Part shown: positions 44,200 to 52,724 of the stretch, piece by piece
Position numbering within the stretch: the stretch's first letter is position 1
Layout: the number at the start of each line of letters is the position of its first letter
Assembly: GCF_014803725.1 (NCBI RefSeq)
Contig: NZ_JAAVBE010000034.1
Location: 1-55,195, forward strand
DNA length: 55,195 nt
Origin: Desulfovibrio sp.
GTDB taxonomy: Bacteria > Desulfobacterota > Desulfovibrionia > Desulfovibrionales > Desulfovibrionaceae
Reading direction: 5' to 3'
Made by a program: the position numbers and the translations under genes
Notes under the pieces: generated by a model
The model's input: only the letters and a program-made list of their open reading frames with translations
What the model was told of the DNA's origin: nothing
The model's database searches: none

Positions 44200-45507
44200 C
44201 TAGACGGGCCGCGCCCGAATGCCGCGCGCGAGCAGCACGGCCACGCAGGAGGACACGAGCAGCCCGGGCGTGGCGGTATAGGCGCCCGTCATCTCCAGCA
44301 CGAGCACGATGCTCGTCAGGGGCGCGTGCTCCGCTGCTGCAAAAGCGCTCGCCATGCCCATGGTGATAAAGGCCCCCATGCCCCCCCCGCCGGCGATGCC
44401 TGCTGCCGCAAAGCCCATGGCGCAAAGGCCCCCGGCCACGCCGCCCAGGGCGAGGATGGGCACCATGACGCCCGCGGGCACGCCCGACCCGTAGCAGAAG
44501 GCCGTAAACAGGAGCTTGGCGCACAAAAAGGCGAGCAGGATGGAAGCCACGGTGCCGGCTTCCATGGCGGTGAAGATGGAAAGCCCCTCGCCGGTGGCCT
44601 GCGGATAGATGAACAGCATGACGGCCGCGCCCAGGAAGGGGAGCAGAGGCCTCAGCATGACGGGGAAGCGGCGCCCGCGCGCGTAGAGCGCCAGCGAGCG
44701 GCGGAGCATGCCGGCATAAATGACGCCCACAAAGCCGGCGCCCAGCCCCACGAGGATGCTGTTCCAGAGATAGCGGAGCTCGGGGAGGGCGCTCCCCTTG
44801 AGGGGCAGCATGAGGCCGAGCCCGAAAACACAGGTGGCGGAAAGATAGACGCCCAGGGCCGCGCCGAGCATGAGGATGAGCAGGCTGCGCGTGATGCGCT
44901 CTTTCAGCACCTCGATGACATAAAAAATGCCGGCAAAGGGCGCGCTGAAGGCCCCGGCGAGGCCCGCTGCGCAGCCGCACAGGACGAGCATGCGCCGTTT
45001 GGCCGCGTGGGTGGCCGCATCTCCTCCGCCGTCCAGGCACGCCAGGCCGAGCGCCGTGGAGGCGCCCATCTGGATGCAGGGTCCTTCACGCCCCACGGAT
45101 AGACCGCAGGCCATGACGAGCCAGGTGCCGAGGAACTTGGGCACAAGGATGCGCGCCCAGACATGCTTTTGCGGGCCGGCCAGGGCCTGCGTCACCCAGG
45201 CGCCCGCCCCGGAGCGGATGGCCGGGTCGCGCATGAAATAGCCGGTGATGAGGGCGGCGATGACAGCGGGGATGAGCCAGAGCAGGCACTGGAGCGGGTC
45301 GCCCGCATGAGCGCGGAACCAGCTTCCCACGGCGTTGAAGGCCATGCTGGTCGTGATGCGGAAGACCGAAATGACGCTGCCCGAGAGGAGCCCCACGACG
45401 AGCCCCCACAGGGCAAGCCGCATATCCCCGCCGACGCTGCTGTCCCCGCCTGGGGCCGGAAAGTACAGCACGCCGCCAATGCGCTGAAAAATGGATGCGT
45501 CTTTCAT
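44200..45507 (-). CDS. ClC-family chloride channel or antiporter
   Basis: 435 residues starting MKDASIFQRIGGVLYF, with CAGGAGCGGCTC before the ATG. About ten membrane helices. Family motifs: 'ACGLSVGREGPCIQMGAS' (GREGP), 'AGAFSAPFAGIFYVIEVL', and 'YGSGVPAGVMVPILALGG'. The GSGIP selectivity motif is replaced by 'RSGAGAWVTQ', and no CBS domains follow. It moves chloride (or another anion) across the inner membrane. Whether it is a channel or a proton antiporter cannot be settled here. Confidence 0.88.
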   Translation of the reverse strand: MKDASIFQRIGGVLYFPAPGGDSSVGGDMRLALWGLVVGLLSGSVISVFRITTSMAFNAVGSWFRAHAGDPLQCLLWLIPAVIAALITGYFMRDPAIRSGAGAWVTQALAGPQKHVWARILVPKFLGTWLVMACGLSVGREGPCIQMGASTALGLACLDGGGDAATHAAKRRMLVLCGCAAGLAGAFSAPFAGIFYVIEVLKERITRSLLILMLGAALGVYLSATCVFGLGLMLPLKGSALPELRYLWNSILVGLGAGFVGVIYAGMLRRSLALYARGRRFPVMLRPLLPFLGAAVMLFIYPQATGEGLSIFTAMEAGTVASILLAFLCAKLLFTAFCYGSGVPAGVMVPILALGGVAGGLCAMGFAAAGIAGGGGMGAFITMGMASAFAAAEHAPLTSIVLVLEMTGAYTATPGLLVSSCVAVLLARGIRARPV

Positions 45508-45626
45508 GAGCCGCTCCTGCCAGGGAGGTTCCCGCGGGTGCAGTGCTTCAAGCCGCCGCGCCCCGCTGCACCAGCATAGCGTCTTCACGCGCATTTTCCA
45601 ATGCTCTTTGACGCGCCGGGCCGGAT

Positions 45627-45655
45627 TTGCATGGCGTTCTTCCTTGGCATATGTT
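45627..45655 (+). promoter_or_regulatory. candidate promoter of the lipoprotein gene
   Basis: TTGCAT (45627-45632), 17 bases, TATGTT (45650-45655), about 60 bases before the ATG at 45717. Confidence 0.5.
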
Positions 45656-45716
45656 CGGTGAGGCGGCTGGCGATGCGCAGGCCGTCTTCATGGCGAAGAA
45701 CACAGGGAGAATGAAC

Positions 45717-46481
45717 ATGAAAAACGCTGCTCCGCGCCGCTTCACACCATCTGCCTTCTTGCTGGCCCTTGTCCTTATGGGCGGCCTTCTGGGCTGCGAA
45801 GGTGTCCTGCAAAGGGGCATGCTCGGCTCGGCCTATGTGTCCACCGCCCGGCCGGACATCGCCATCGAGGCAAAAAATATGCCTCTGATGACCGCTGGCC
45901 GCGGCTCCGCGAGCCTCATCTGGAGCGACATGCTCGGCGGCCTGCCCATCCAGATGTGGCTTGCCGTGTATGGCGAGGGGGGGCTCGCGCCCATGGCCAT
46001 CGCGGCCCAGGCGGCGGTGCCCCAGGGCTGGTACTGGGACAGCATCACTCGCCATTTCCAAAGCGTGGATGAAGCCGTGGAGGTGTTCGGCGGCGTGGGC
46101 TACCAGGCGTGCACCTATATCGTTGACCCGGCGCGAGACCCCTTCAGCGGCCTCATGACCACCGTCAAGCCCGACGGCAGCCCGCAGCTCTGGATGGCCC
46201 GGTATTTTGCCGCGCGCTTCAACTTTAACGATGACAAGATCATCATGGAATACCGCGAGCCGCTGCCGGATGGCGTGGAATCGCTTTCGGCGCTGCCCCT
46301 GGGTTACGGCGACCTGCTCGCCGGCTTCGAGCAGCGCGCCCGGGAAGCCTTTGTGGTCAGCGTGGCGCCGCAAAATCTCGCCGGGCTCAATACCGGCTAC
46401 ATCCAGGGCATCCTCTGGCAGTACATGGGCCAGAATTTCCTCGGCACGGCCTCCAAGTATGACATCTATAACCTCAACTAA
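45717..46481 (+). CDS. hypothetical lipoprotein (possibly DUF4851)
   Basis: 254 residues. A lipoprotein signal peptide is clear: basic start, hydrophobic 'SAFLLALVLMGGLLGC', lipobox LLGC with the acylated cysteine near residue 27. The mature part has 'PLMTAGRGSASLIWSDMLGG', 'GWYWDSITRHFQSVDEAVEV' and 'YREPLPDGVESLSALPLGYG'. It recalls the DUF4851 family of Desulfovibrio-type bacteria, but that is from memory and unverified. The start at 45717 is preferred to 45711 for its spacing from AGGGAGA. It ends just before a strong terminator and is a single-gene unit. Confidence 0.65.
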   Translation: MKNAAPRRFTPSAFLLALVLMGGLLGCEGVLQRGMLGSAYVSTARPDIAIEAKNMPLMTAGRGSASLIWSDMLGGLPIQMWLAVYGEGGLAPMAIAAQAAVPQGWYWDSITRHFQSVDEAVEVFGGVGYQACTYIVDPARDPFSGLMTTVKPDGSPQLWMARYFAARFNFNDDKIIMEYREPLPDGVESLSALPLGYGDLLAGFEQRAREAFVVSVAPQNLAGLNTGYIQGILWQYMGQNFLGTASKYDIYNLN

Positions 46482-46531
46482 ACCCGACTGGGCTCGCATC
46501 GGACTTTTGGCCCGGTGCTGCCAAACTACAG

Positions 46532-46559
46532 AAAAAGGGGGCTGCAAAGCTCCCTTTTT
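46532..46559. terminator. intrinsic terminator after the lipoprotein gene
   Basis: AAAAAGGG-GCT / AGC-TCCCTTTTT hairpin with a small loop and T-run, about 50 bases after the stop. Confidence 0.85.
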
Positions 46560-46574
46560 GTTGTAGGAAGAAAT

Positions 46575-46592
46575 CCTCCCGCCAGGGGGAGG
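46575..46592. repeat. hairpin, probable IS200-type left end
   Basis: CCTCCC / GGGAGG with a 6-base loop, about 110 bases before the IS200-type transposase start, where the left-end recognition hairpin is expected. Confidence 0.5.
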
Positions 46593-46628
46593 TTCAAAAA
46601 ACTTATAGCTTTAAGTGTGTAATGAAAA

Positions 46629-46695
46629 CTCCTTTTGATTTGTCACTCTGGAAAAGCGGTCTGGCAACTGCACTCTGCAAACAAATCAAAAGGAG
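46629..46695 (+). promoter_or_regulatory. long inverted repeat sequestering the IS200 tnpA ribosome binding site
   Basis: A perfect 15-bp inverted repeat: CTCCTTTTGATTTGT at 46629-46643 and ACAAATCAAAAGGAG at 46681-46695. The right arm holds the Shine-Dalgarno AGGAGG that serves the GTG at 46704. In transcripts from outside the element, the ribosome binding site would be buried. This matches the translational repression structure known from IS200 leaders. Confidence 0.75.
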
Positions 46696-46703
46696 GTCAC
46701 AAC

Positions 46704-46770
46704 GTGTGGCGCAAAGAATTGAGTGCACACCAAATGGAATTGTAAATATCACATCGTCTTCGCCACTAAT
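46704..46770 (+). pseudogene. tnpA: IS200-family transposase TnpA, N-terminal fragment with frameshift
   Basis: GTG TGG CGC AAA GAA TTG AGT gives 'MWRKELS'; one extra base then shifts the frame to 'HTKWNCKYHIVFA', the conserved IS200 N-terminus (usually LSHTKWNCKYHIVFxPKYRR). After 'VFA' the sequence diverges ('TNIADTGYIG'), so only about 20 codons survive. It is non-functional. It is the same family as the C-terminal fragment at 1651-1926 and in the same orientation, but the two halves do not meet exactly. Confidence 0.75.
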
Positions 46771-46841
46771 ATCGCCGACACAGGCTATATCGGTGCCGTT
46801 TGGACCAAGAACTGGCGTCCTCCTACAGGATAATGAGGTTA

Positions 46842-46972
46842 TCATTTTCTGACTGTGTATATACTCAGTCCCTGATCAGCGGCCACAGCGGCAACAGATT
46901 TTGTCACCAGCTTGCGCACCAATTCTTCTCGGCCTCGTCCTGTAAGTTTGGCATTCTTGGGGTGATTCCCTC
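46842..46972 (-). pseudogene. IS481-like transposase N-terminal fragment
   Basis: Minus-strand translation gives 'NHPKNAKLTGRGREELVRKL', 'SVAAVAADQGLSIYTVRK', then a stop. This is the helix-turn-helix start of IS481/IS3-type transposases (typical form: H-x-NA-x-LT-x-x-GRE-LV...TVRKW). The initiator codon is not evident and the catalytic domain is absent. It is the 5' scrap of a dead element next to the IS200 scrap. Confidence 0.55.
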
Positions 46973-47340
46973 TTTCCTTCCAGATTGTAGTTGTGTGCCG
47001 CTTTCGGCCCTGTCGGATTGAAAGAGGTCGAACAACCGATTGAAACATTCCAGCGCGGCAGGCATCTTCTCGGCGCATGCCAGCAGGTTGGCCTGAGGTA
47101 CAGACGGCCCCGAAAAGGGGAAGGCGCCACTCTTTGCATATATCACGCGAGGAGAAACCGTCAGCCGAACCTGTGCGCGACATCGAAAAAGTGCTACTTG
47201 TCGCAGGCGCGCCGGGGATGTTCGCGAGGTTTACAAAGTTGCTTGGCTGCGCGAAAGTGCCGGGCGCTCGCGTACAGCCGGGGATGCTCATCGAGCATCA
47301 CCCTGTCAAAACTTCAAGCTATACTTGTAAACGCCCCCGC
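46973..47340. other. unassigned sequence in insertion graveyard
   Basis: No credible gene is seen. Short minus-strand frames such as the one containing 'ANLLACAEKMPAALECFNRL' are open but have no recognised family or ribosome binding site. Base composition is lower in GC than the flanking core genes. It is probably degraded mobile DNA between the terminator at 46532 and the EIIA-Man stop. Confidence 0.5.
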
Positions 47341-47808
47341 TCAGGCCTTGTCCTCGGACGCGCCCGGGCTCTCCGTCTTTTCCCGGTTCTTGTTGCGCAG
47401 CATGTCGCCCGCCACAACGATGCCCCGCATGCCCGCGTCGCCCGCCTGGCGCGCCAGCTCTGCCAGCGGCGTGTCTCGCGAGGTGCAGACCTTGAGCAGC
47501 ATGGGCATGTTGACGCCCGTCACCACCTCGACCTGATGGTTGCCGAGCAGCGAGAGCGCGAGATTGGCAGGCGTGCCACCGAACATGTCGGTAAGGATGA
47601 TGACCCCGGCCCCCTTGTCCAGCCTTTGCGCGGCGTCTTCGAGGCGGCGCACCGTCTCGGAAACTTCATGTGCCGCATCAACACTGATGGAGCTGCAATC
47701 GCTCACGGGCCCGAGGATGAATTCCGCCGTGCGCAAAATCGCCGAACCATAATCCCCGTGTGAAACGATGATGATCCCCACCTGTGGGGAAGTGTCTTGC
47801 TCTGGCAT
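47341..47808 (-). CDS. PTS EIIA component, mannose family
   Basis: 155 residues. The phosphorylatable histidine is H17 in 'GIIIVSHGDYGSAILR', and 'GAGVIILTDMFGGTPANLAL' is the EIIA-Man signature. It accepts phosphate from HPr. The window holds no EIIB, EIIC or EIID gene, so a regulatory rather than transport role is likely. It lies 32 bases after rapZ with GAGG before the ATG. The C-terminal ~25 residues are charged and unconserved. Confidence 0.9.
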   Translation of the reverse strand: MPEQDTSPQVGIIIVSHGDYGSAILRTAEFILGPVSDCSSISVDAAHEVSETVRRLEDAAQRLDKGAGVIILTDMFGGTPANLALSLLGNHQVEVVTGVNMPMLLKVCTSRDTPLAELARQAGDAGMRGIVVAGDMLRNKNREKTESPGASEDKA

Positions 47809-47840
47809 GTCAAGCCTCGAATGGCGTCGGCCTTTTGCTC

Positions 47841-48791
47841 TCAGCCGAGTTCAAGATGTCGGTGCTCAAGGGATACAGGATAGCCCGCCTGGCGCACGCC
47901 CTGCGCCAGGTGCTCGGCCATGGCGACGGACCGGTGGCGCCCGCCCGTGCAGCCGAGCGCGATGGTCACGCGGTAGCGTCCCTCGCTCTCCATGAGCGGC
48001 AGGAGAAAGAGCAGCAGGTCAAGGAGCTTGGCCCCGTATTCCCGGGCTTCGGGCGACGCGAAAACATAGTCGGCCACGGGCTTGTCCCGGCCGCTCAGGG
48101 GGCGCAGGTCTTCCACAAAATAGGGATTGGGCAGGAAGCGGAGATCGAAGACCATGTCCGCCTCATGCGGGATGCCGTACTTGAAGCCAAAGGACATGAT
48201 ATTCACGCGCAGGGTGCGCCCCGAGCCGCTCTCACTGCTCCAGCGCTTCTGGATGGCGCGCCTCAGGTCGTGGATGGAAAAGCGCGAGGTGTCGAGAACC
48301 AGATCCGCCATGCCACGCAGAGGCTCCAGGCGCTCGCGTTCCGCATGGAGCGCAGCTTCGAGGCCCATGCCCTCCCGCTCCAGCGGGTGCGGCCGGCGCG
48401 TGGCCGCATAGCGGCGCATGAGCGTCTTGTCGTCCGCCTCAAGAAAGAGCAGTTGCGGGCGGATGCCCATGCGCGAAAGCTCGCCCAATGCGGTATGGAG
48501 CTCTTCGGGAAAATTGCCCTGGCGGATGTCCATGCCGAGGGCGATACCCTTGAAATGCCGCATGGAGTCGCGCTGCATCATGGCCGCCATTTCTGTGGCC
48601 AGGCTTGCCGGCAGGCCGTCCACGGCCAGATACCGCAGGTCTTCAAAAACGCGCAGGGCGGTACTTTTGCCGGCGCCGGAAAGGCCCGTCACGATGCTGA
48701 CCCGGGGGCTCTCCCCGCAGGGCACCGAGGCGCCCGCCGCGGGCGACGGCTGTACGGCCGTGGCCGCATTTTCAGGAACGGAACGGGGCAT
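47841..48791 (-). CDS. rapZ: RapZ-family RNase adapter / nucleotide-binding protein
   Basis: 316 residues with a ~30-residue Pro/Ala-rich N-terminal extension. Walker A is '[19 protein letters not shown]' and the family signatures '[20 protein letters not shown]' and '[17 protein letters not shown]' are intact. In E. coli RapZ presents the GlmZ small RNA to RNase E and senses amino-sugar levels; outside enterobacteria the role is less clear. It is between hpf and the EIIA-Man gene, as in many proteobacteria. GGAGGACTGCG precedes the ATG. Confidence 0.94.
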   Translation of the reverse strand: MPRSVPENAATAVQPSPAAGASVPCGESPRVSIVTGLSGAGKSTALRVFEDLRYLAVDGLPASLATEMAAMMQRDSMRHFKGIALGMDIRQGNFPEELHTALGELSRMGIRPQLLFLEADDKTLMRRYAATRRPHPLEREGMGLEAALHAERERLEPLRGMADLVLDTSRFSIHDLRRAIQKRWSSESGSGRTLRVNIMSFGFKYGIPHEADMVFDLRFLPNPYFVEDLRPLSGRDKPVADYVFASPEAREYGAKLLDLLLFLLPLMESEGRYRVTIALGCTGGRHRSVAMAEHLAQGVRQAGYPVSLEHRHLELG

Positions 48792-48849
48792 CGCAGTCCT
48801 CCCCGTTGTGCCGGCCCGCGGGCGAACTGCGGGCCGGCAGGCACTGTGG

Positions 48850-49407
48850 CTAAAGGATGGGGTCGATCAGCGCGTACCCGCTCGTCCGGCGCCGGTAGAT
48901 GACGTTGACGCGCCCATTTTCCGCATTGAGGAACACGAGGAACTCGCCCCCGATGGAGTCGAGCTGCATGAGCGCCTCGTCCAGATGCAGCGGCTTGGGC
49001 GCAAAGCGGTCGGTGCCGACCACGGCCGCGTCGTCCGCTGCCTCGGCCACGTCGGTGGCCTCGCTGTCGAGGTTGTAGGTGAACACGTCGATCTCGGCGT
49101 TGCGTGCCTTGCGGCGCTGCTCCTTGACGCGCGAGACCTTGCGCTTGATCTGCGATTCAACCTTGTCCGTCACGAGGTCGATGGCGGCGTACATGTCCGG
49201 GGCCTGCTCAGTGGCGTTGATATGCAGCCCTTCGCCGCTGACATTCACCTCGCAGCGGTGCCGGAACTTGTCCACCGTGAGGATGACATTGACCTCCAGC
49301 CCGGCCGCCTTGCCGAAAAAGCGGCCCAGTTTTTCCATGCGGCGGCGCGCATATTTCTTGAGGTGGTCGGACGCCTCGAAATTCTTGAACGCGAATGAGA
49401 TATTCAT
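48850..49407 (-). CDS. hpf: ribosome hibernation-promoting factor (long form)
   Basis: 185 residues starting [20 protein letters not shown], with AAGGAGGAACC before the ATG. The N-terminal domain (1-100) is the ribosome-binding sigma-54-modulation fold ('[19 protein letters not shown]'). After a linker, the C-terminal domain ('[20 protein letters not shown]', '[16 protein letters not shown]') is the dimerisation domain of long HPF. It pairs ribosomes into 100S particles in stationary phase. It follows rpoN with a 46-base gap. Confidence 0.95.
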   Translation of the reverse strand: MNISFAFKNFEASDHLKKYARRRMEKLGRFFGKAAGLEVNVILTVDKFRHRCEVNVSGEGLHINATEQAPDMYAAIDLVTDKVESQIKRKVSRVKEQRRKARNAEIDVFTYNLDSEATDVAEAADDAAVVGTDRFAPKPLHLDEALMQLDSIGGEFLVFLNAENGRVNVIYRRRTSGYALIDPIL

Positions 49408-49453
49408 GGTTCCTCCTTGGGATGCTTCGGATGGCTGGCCGCGCGGGCCGGTT

Positions 49454-50878
49454 TCAGAAATGTTCCTTGCGCCTCGAGGACGAGGGGATGTCCAGCGCGG
49501 TGCGGTATTTGGCAACGGTGCGCCTTGCGATGTTCACCTTCAGGCGCTCCTTGAGCATTTCGCCTATGCGTTCGTCGCTGAGGGGATTCTTGGGGTCTTC
49601 CTCGGAAATGAACTTCTTGATGAGCGCCTTGACGCTCTCGGAGCCCACCTGGCTGCCGTCGTCCAGTTCAAGGCCACTATTAAAGAAAAACTTTAACTCA
49701 AAGATGCCGTGCGGCGTGGCTACATACTTGTTGGTGGTGATGCGGCTCACTGTGGATTCGTGCATGCCGATGTCGTCCGCAATATCCTTGAGGATGAGCG
49801 GCGCGAGCTTGGTGACGCCGTCTTCAAAGAAGGGCCGCTGGTGGCGGACGATGCTCTCCATGACCTTGTACAGGGTGCGCTGCCGCTGGTAGAGGCTCTT
49901 GATGAGCCACGAGGCGGAGCGGACTTTTTCCGCGCAATATTCCTTTTCCTTTTCCGAGGCGCCTTCCATGTCCATCTGCGCGAGAGAAGAGAGCTGGAGC
50001 TGAGGCAGGCCGTCCTCGTTGAGCAGGATGACGAAGTCATCGCCCATCTTGTAGACGAACACATCCGGGCTCACATAGGTGGGCTCGCCGCCGCCGAAAC
50101 CGGCGCCGGGCAACGGATCAAGGCTCTGGATGATGTCCAAGTACTCGCGCAGTTCCTCCATGTCAAGGTGGAATTTCTTCAAAAGCGGCTTGTAGCGCTT
50201 GGCCTCGAGGTCTTCCAAGTGCGATTCCACGAGCTCGCGGAGGATGGGGTCGCGGTCATAGCCGAGATTTTTCAGCTGGATGAGCAAGCACTCGCTGGCG
50301 TCACGCGCGGCCACGCCCACGGGGTCGAACTGCTGGATGCGCTCCACCACCGGGCGCACGGCAGCCGGGTCGCAGTGGGCGAGTTCCGCAATCTCCTCAT
50401 CCGTGGCCGCCAGATACCCAGAGGAAGAAAGATTGCCGATGATGACCTCGCCGATAGCCTTCTGCTCGTCCGTCAGCGGGGAGAGCCGCAACTGCCAGAG
50501 CAGGTGCCCCTCAAGGGTGGGCTTGGCGGCATAGCGGGCCTCAAGGGGTGAAATCTCCTCCGCGGCCTCGAATTCGCGGGACTGAGAATCCCGCGGCGTG
50601 CTCGCGAATTCGCCCATGTAATCTTCCCAGGAAGCGTCCTTGGCGAGCTCCCGGTCATAGGCTTCTTCCTCGATGCCCTCGCGCTGCTCGGCCGGCGCCT
50701 GGTCGCTTGGGTCCTCGCCCGAAAATTCTTCGAGGAAGGGATTTTCCAGCATCTCCTGCTGGACGGTCTCCAGAAGCTCCACGCGCGAAAGCTGGAGCAG
50801 CTTGATGGCCTGCTGCAACTGGGGCGTCATAACCAGTTGCTGCGCGAGCTTCATTTGTTGGCGGAGTTCCAGAGCCAT
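49454..50878 (-). CDS. rpoN: RNA polymerase sigma-54 factor
   Basis: 474 residues. The N-terminal activator-interacting region ('MKLAQQLVMTPQLQQAIKLL' and 'ETVQQEMLENPFLEE') precedes an acidic linker, the core-binding domain, and the DNA-binding domain. The RpoN box is 'IARRTVAKYRTALDIP' near the C-terminus. It directs polymerase to -24/-12 promoters with AAA+ activators. The site before the ATG is poor (TAACTTACA), suggesting modest translation. Confidence 0.97.
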   Translation of the reverse strand: MALELRQQMKLAQQLVMTPQLQQAIKLLQLSRVELLETVQQEMLENPFLEEFSGEDPSDQAPAEQREGIEEEAYDRELAKDASWEDYMGEFASTPRDSQSREFEAAEEISPLEARYAAKPTLEGHLLWQLRLSPLTDEQKAIGEVIIGNLSSSGYLAATDEEIAELAHCDPAAVRPVVERIQQFDPVGVAARDASECLLIQLKNLGYDRDPILRELVESHLEDLEAKRYKPLLKKFHLDMEELREYLDIIQSLDPLPGAGFGGGEPTYVSPDVFVYKMGDDFVILLNEDGLPQLQLSSLAQMDMEGASEKEKEYCAEKVRSASWLIKSLYQRQRTLYKVMESIVRHQRPFFEDGVTKLAPLILKDIADDIGMHESTVSRITTNKYVATPHGIFELKFFFNSGLELDDGSQVGSESVKALIKKFISEEDPKNPLSDERIGEMLKERLKVNIARRTVAKYRTALDIPSSSRRKEHF

Positions 50879-50963
50879 TGTAAGTTATGTCCGTCCTTGC
50901 CGTGAGTTGCCGGTGGGACAAATGGGACCAAAGCCGCAGCCGGGCGCGGTTTCGGCGCCGCGT

Positions 50964-50979
50964 TTCAATAAGTGTGCCA
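50964..50979 (-). promoter_or_regulatory. sigma-54-like -24/-12 site upstream of rpoN
   Basis: On the minus strand TGGCAC, five bases, TTGAA, where the consensus is TGGCAC-N5-TTGCW. It lies 86 bases before the rpoN ATG. The single mismatch is at a well-conserved base, so this is a candidate for autoregulation only. Confidence 0.3.
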
Positions 50980-51113
50980 CACATAAAAAAAGAACGCAAC
51001 CAATGGGCGCCAGTGGGAGGGGAGGGGCCTCATCTTGGTGTCCCGCCACTACCTACTGTCCCAGCGGTTGCCCTTACCTCTTAAATCTGGATTGACCCAT
51101 ACGGAAAAAATAC

Positions 51114-51142
51114 TTGCCAAGACGGACGAAATCCGCTATGTT
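51114..51142 (+). promoter_or_regulatory. promoter of tRNA-Leu
   Basis: TTGCCA, 17 bases, TATGTT, ending 10 bases before the first base of the tRNA. Position and spacing fit a sigma-70 tRNA promoter. Confidence 0.7.
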
Positions 51143-51152
51143 TCCGACTCGT

Positions 51153-51239
51153 GCCGAAGTGGTGGAATTGGTAGACACGCTAGGTTCAGGGTCTAGTTCC
51201 CGTTCGGGAGTGGGAGTTCGAGTCTCCCCTTCGGCACCA
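51153..51239 (+). tRNA. tRNA-Leu (anticodon CAG)
   Basis: 87 bases including an encoded CCA. The acceptor stem GCCGAAG / CTTCGGC pairs fully. The anticodon loop TTCAGGG gives CAG, decoding CUG. A long variable arm (TTCCCGTTCGGGA) and T-loop TTCGAGT are present. The 3' part of this gene is the likely attachment site for the downstream integrase. Confidence 0.96.
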
Positions 51240-51254
51240 CCAAAGAGTCCAAAA

Positions 51255-51289
51255 AAGTCCCGCAAGGTCTAAAAAGCCTTGCGGGACTT
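51255..51289 (+). terminator. terminator of tRNA-Leu
   Basis: AAGTCCCGCAAGG / CCTTGCGGGACTT, a 13-bp perfect stem with a 9-base loop, followed by CTTTTTGGG. It lies within the first 50 bases after the tRNA and so may lie inside the attachment region. Confidence 0.85.
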
Positions 51290-51463
51290 AGCTTTTTGGG
51301 AAATGGGTTGTCCAACAGGGTGTGGTGAAAACCAGGGACAAATCGCAAAAAAGACGGTATTAGGAACGGTACGAGCCGAAAAGGAGGAAAGGCGCCCAGA
51401 AAAATACCGTCAACCCGAAACCCCTTGCCAGCAAAGGATTTGAGCCATGCCACTGAACGACAC

Positions 51464-52690
51464 ATGCTCAGGAATTTGAAGTCCGACGGTACTCCGGCCA
51501 AGCTCGCCGACTCTGAAGGGTTGTACCTCTATCTCTCCGCTTCCGGGGGAAAACTCTGGCGGATGGACTACCGTTATGGTGGGAAGCGAAAGACGCTCAG
51601 TTTCGGCGCGTACCCCGCAATTTCCCTGAGAGAAGCCCGGCGCAAGCGTGACAAGGCCAAGGAACTGCTCGCCAATGACATCGACCCCGGCGCGCAGAAG
51701 AAAGCCGCCAAGGAAGAAGCGGCGGCTGCCGCGCGGGAGCAGGCGCTTACGTTCGCCGTTGTGGCCCAGGAATGGTTCGCCACAAAACAGGACTCCTACG
51801 CGGCCACCAATATCAAGAAAAAACAGTGGCTCATTTCCCTTCTCAATGAGCGCATCGGCGAAATGCCCATCACGAAGCTCACCCCCGGAGATATTCTTGG
51901 AGCGATACGACCGGTGGAAGCGGCGGGCCATTCGGTAACGGCGCACAAGCTGGCCGAAACCGCAGGGCAGGTCTGCCGCTTCGCCAGAACGTGCGGCTAT
52001 ATCGTTTACAACCCGGCGGACGGCCTCAAGGAAGTCCTCAAGCCAATCAGGACAAAACACTACGCCACCATGACAGACCCCGCCGCTGTGGGGTACCTCC
52101 TGCGCTGCATAGACGAATATCAGGGTGGGGTCGTTGTGGGTTATGCGCTTAAGATACTGCCCTATCTGGCGTTACGGAGCGCCGAACTTCGCGGCGGAAG
52201 ATGGTCGGAAATTGATCTGGACAAGGCGCTCTGGATTGTGCCCGCAGCCAGACGGGAAAATGCCAAGGACGGCGGCGGTATGAAGATGCGAATCGCCCAT
52301 GCCGTGCCGTTGCCCACCCAGGCCGTCAAACTTTTCCGCGAGCTGCACCTGCTCACAGGTACCGGCGAACTCTGTTTTCCGGGACGCCATTCAGCCACGC
52401 AATGTATTTCGGATATGGCGCTTTTGAACGGTATCCGCAGGATGGGTTTCAGCAAGGAGGAAATGACCATCCACGGTTTCCGCGCCATGTTCTCCACCAT
52501 CCTGAACGAGAAAAAGCTGGAATGGGGCTTTGACGGCGACATCATCGAAGCCCAGCTTGCCCACAAGGAGCAAAATACCGTTCGGGATGCCTACAACCAT
52601 GCGTCCTATCTCGATAAGCGCCGAGAAATGCTTCAAAGGTGGGCCGACTATCTTGACGAACTGCGGAGCCAGAGCGTGAATAAAAACTGA
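51464..52690 (+). CDS. tyrosine recombinase / P4-type integrase
   Basis: 408 residues from the first in-frame ATG. The N-terminal DUF4102 domain shows as 'KLADSEGLYLYLSASGGKLW' and 'SFGAYPAISLREARRKRDKA'; a SAM-like core-binding domain spans about 90-195. The catalytic domain has Arg in 'LALRSAELRGGRW', 'HGFRAMFST' (H-x-x-R), His in 'AQLAHKEQNTVRDAYNHASY', and the nucleophilic tyrosine near its end. A better-placed ATG at 51447 with AAAGGA upstream reads 'MPLNDT', the family's normal N-terminus, but is out of frame by one base, so the gene may be frameshifted. It lies beside tRNA-Leu, its probable target. Confidence 0.9.
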   Translation: MLRNLKSDGTPAKLADSEGLYLYLSASGGKLWRMDYRYGGKRKTLSFGAYPAISLREARRKRDKAKELLANDIDPGAQKKAAKEEAAAAAREQALTFAVVAQEWFATKQDSYAATNIKKKQWLISLLNERIGEMPITKLTPGDILGAIRPVEAAGHSVTAHKLAETAGQVCRFARTCGYIVYNPADGLKEVLKPIRTKHYATMTDPAAVGYLLRCIDEYQGGVVVGYALKILPYLALRSAELRGGRWSEIDLDKALWIVPAARRENAKDGGGMKMRIAHAVPLPTQAVKLFRELHLLTGTGELCFPGRHSATQCISDMALLNGIRRMGFSKEEMTIHGFRAMFSTILNEKKLEWGFDGDIIEAQLAHKEQNTVRDAYNHASYLDKRREMLQRWADYLDELRSQSVNKN

Positions 52691-52724
52691 GATACTTCTG
52701 AAAACAAAACTCCTCGTTTTTTGG

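Noticed and set aside
46603..46852. Small open frames of 76-80 codons on both strands
   Set aside because: They run across the IS200 leader hairpin and its frameshifted start and do not match any protein family.
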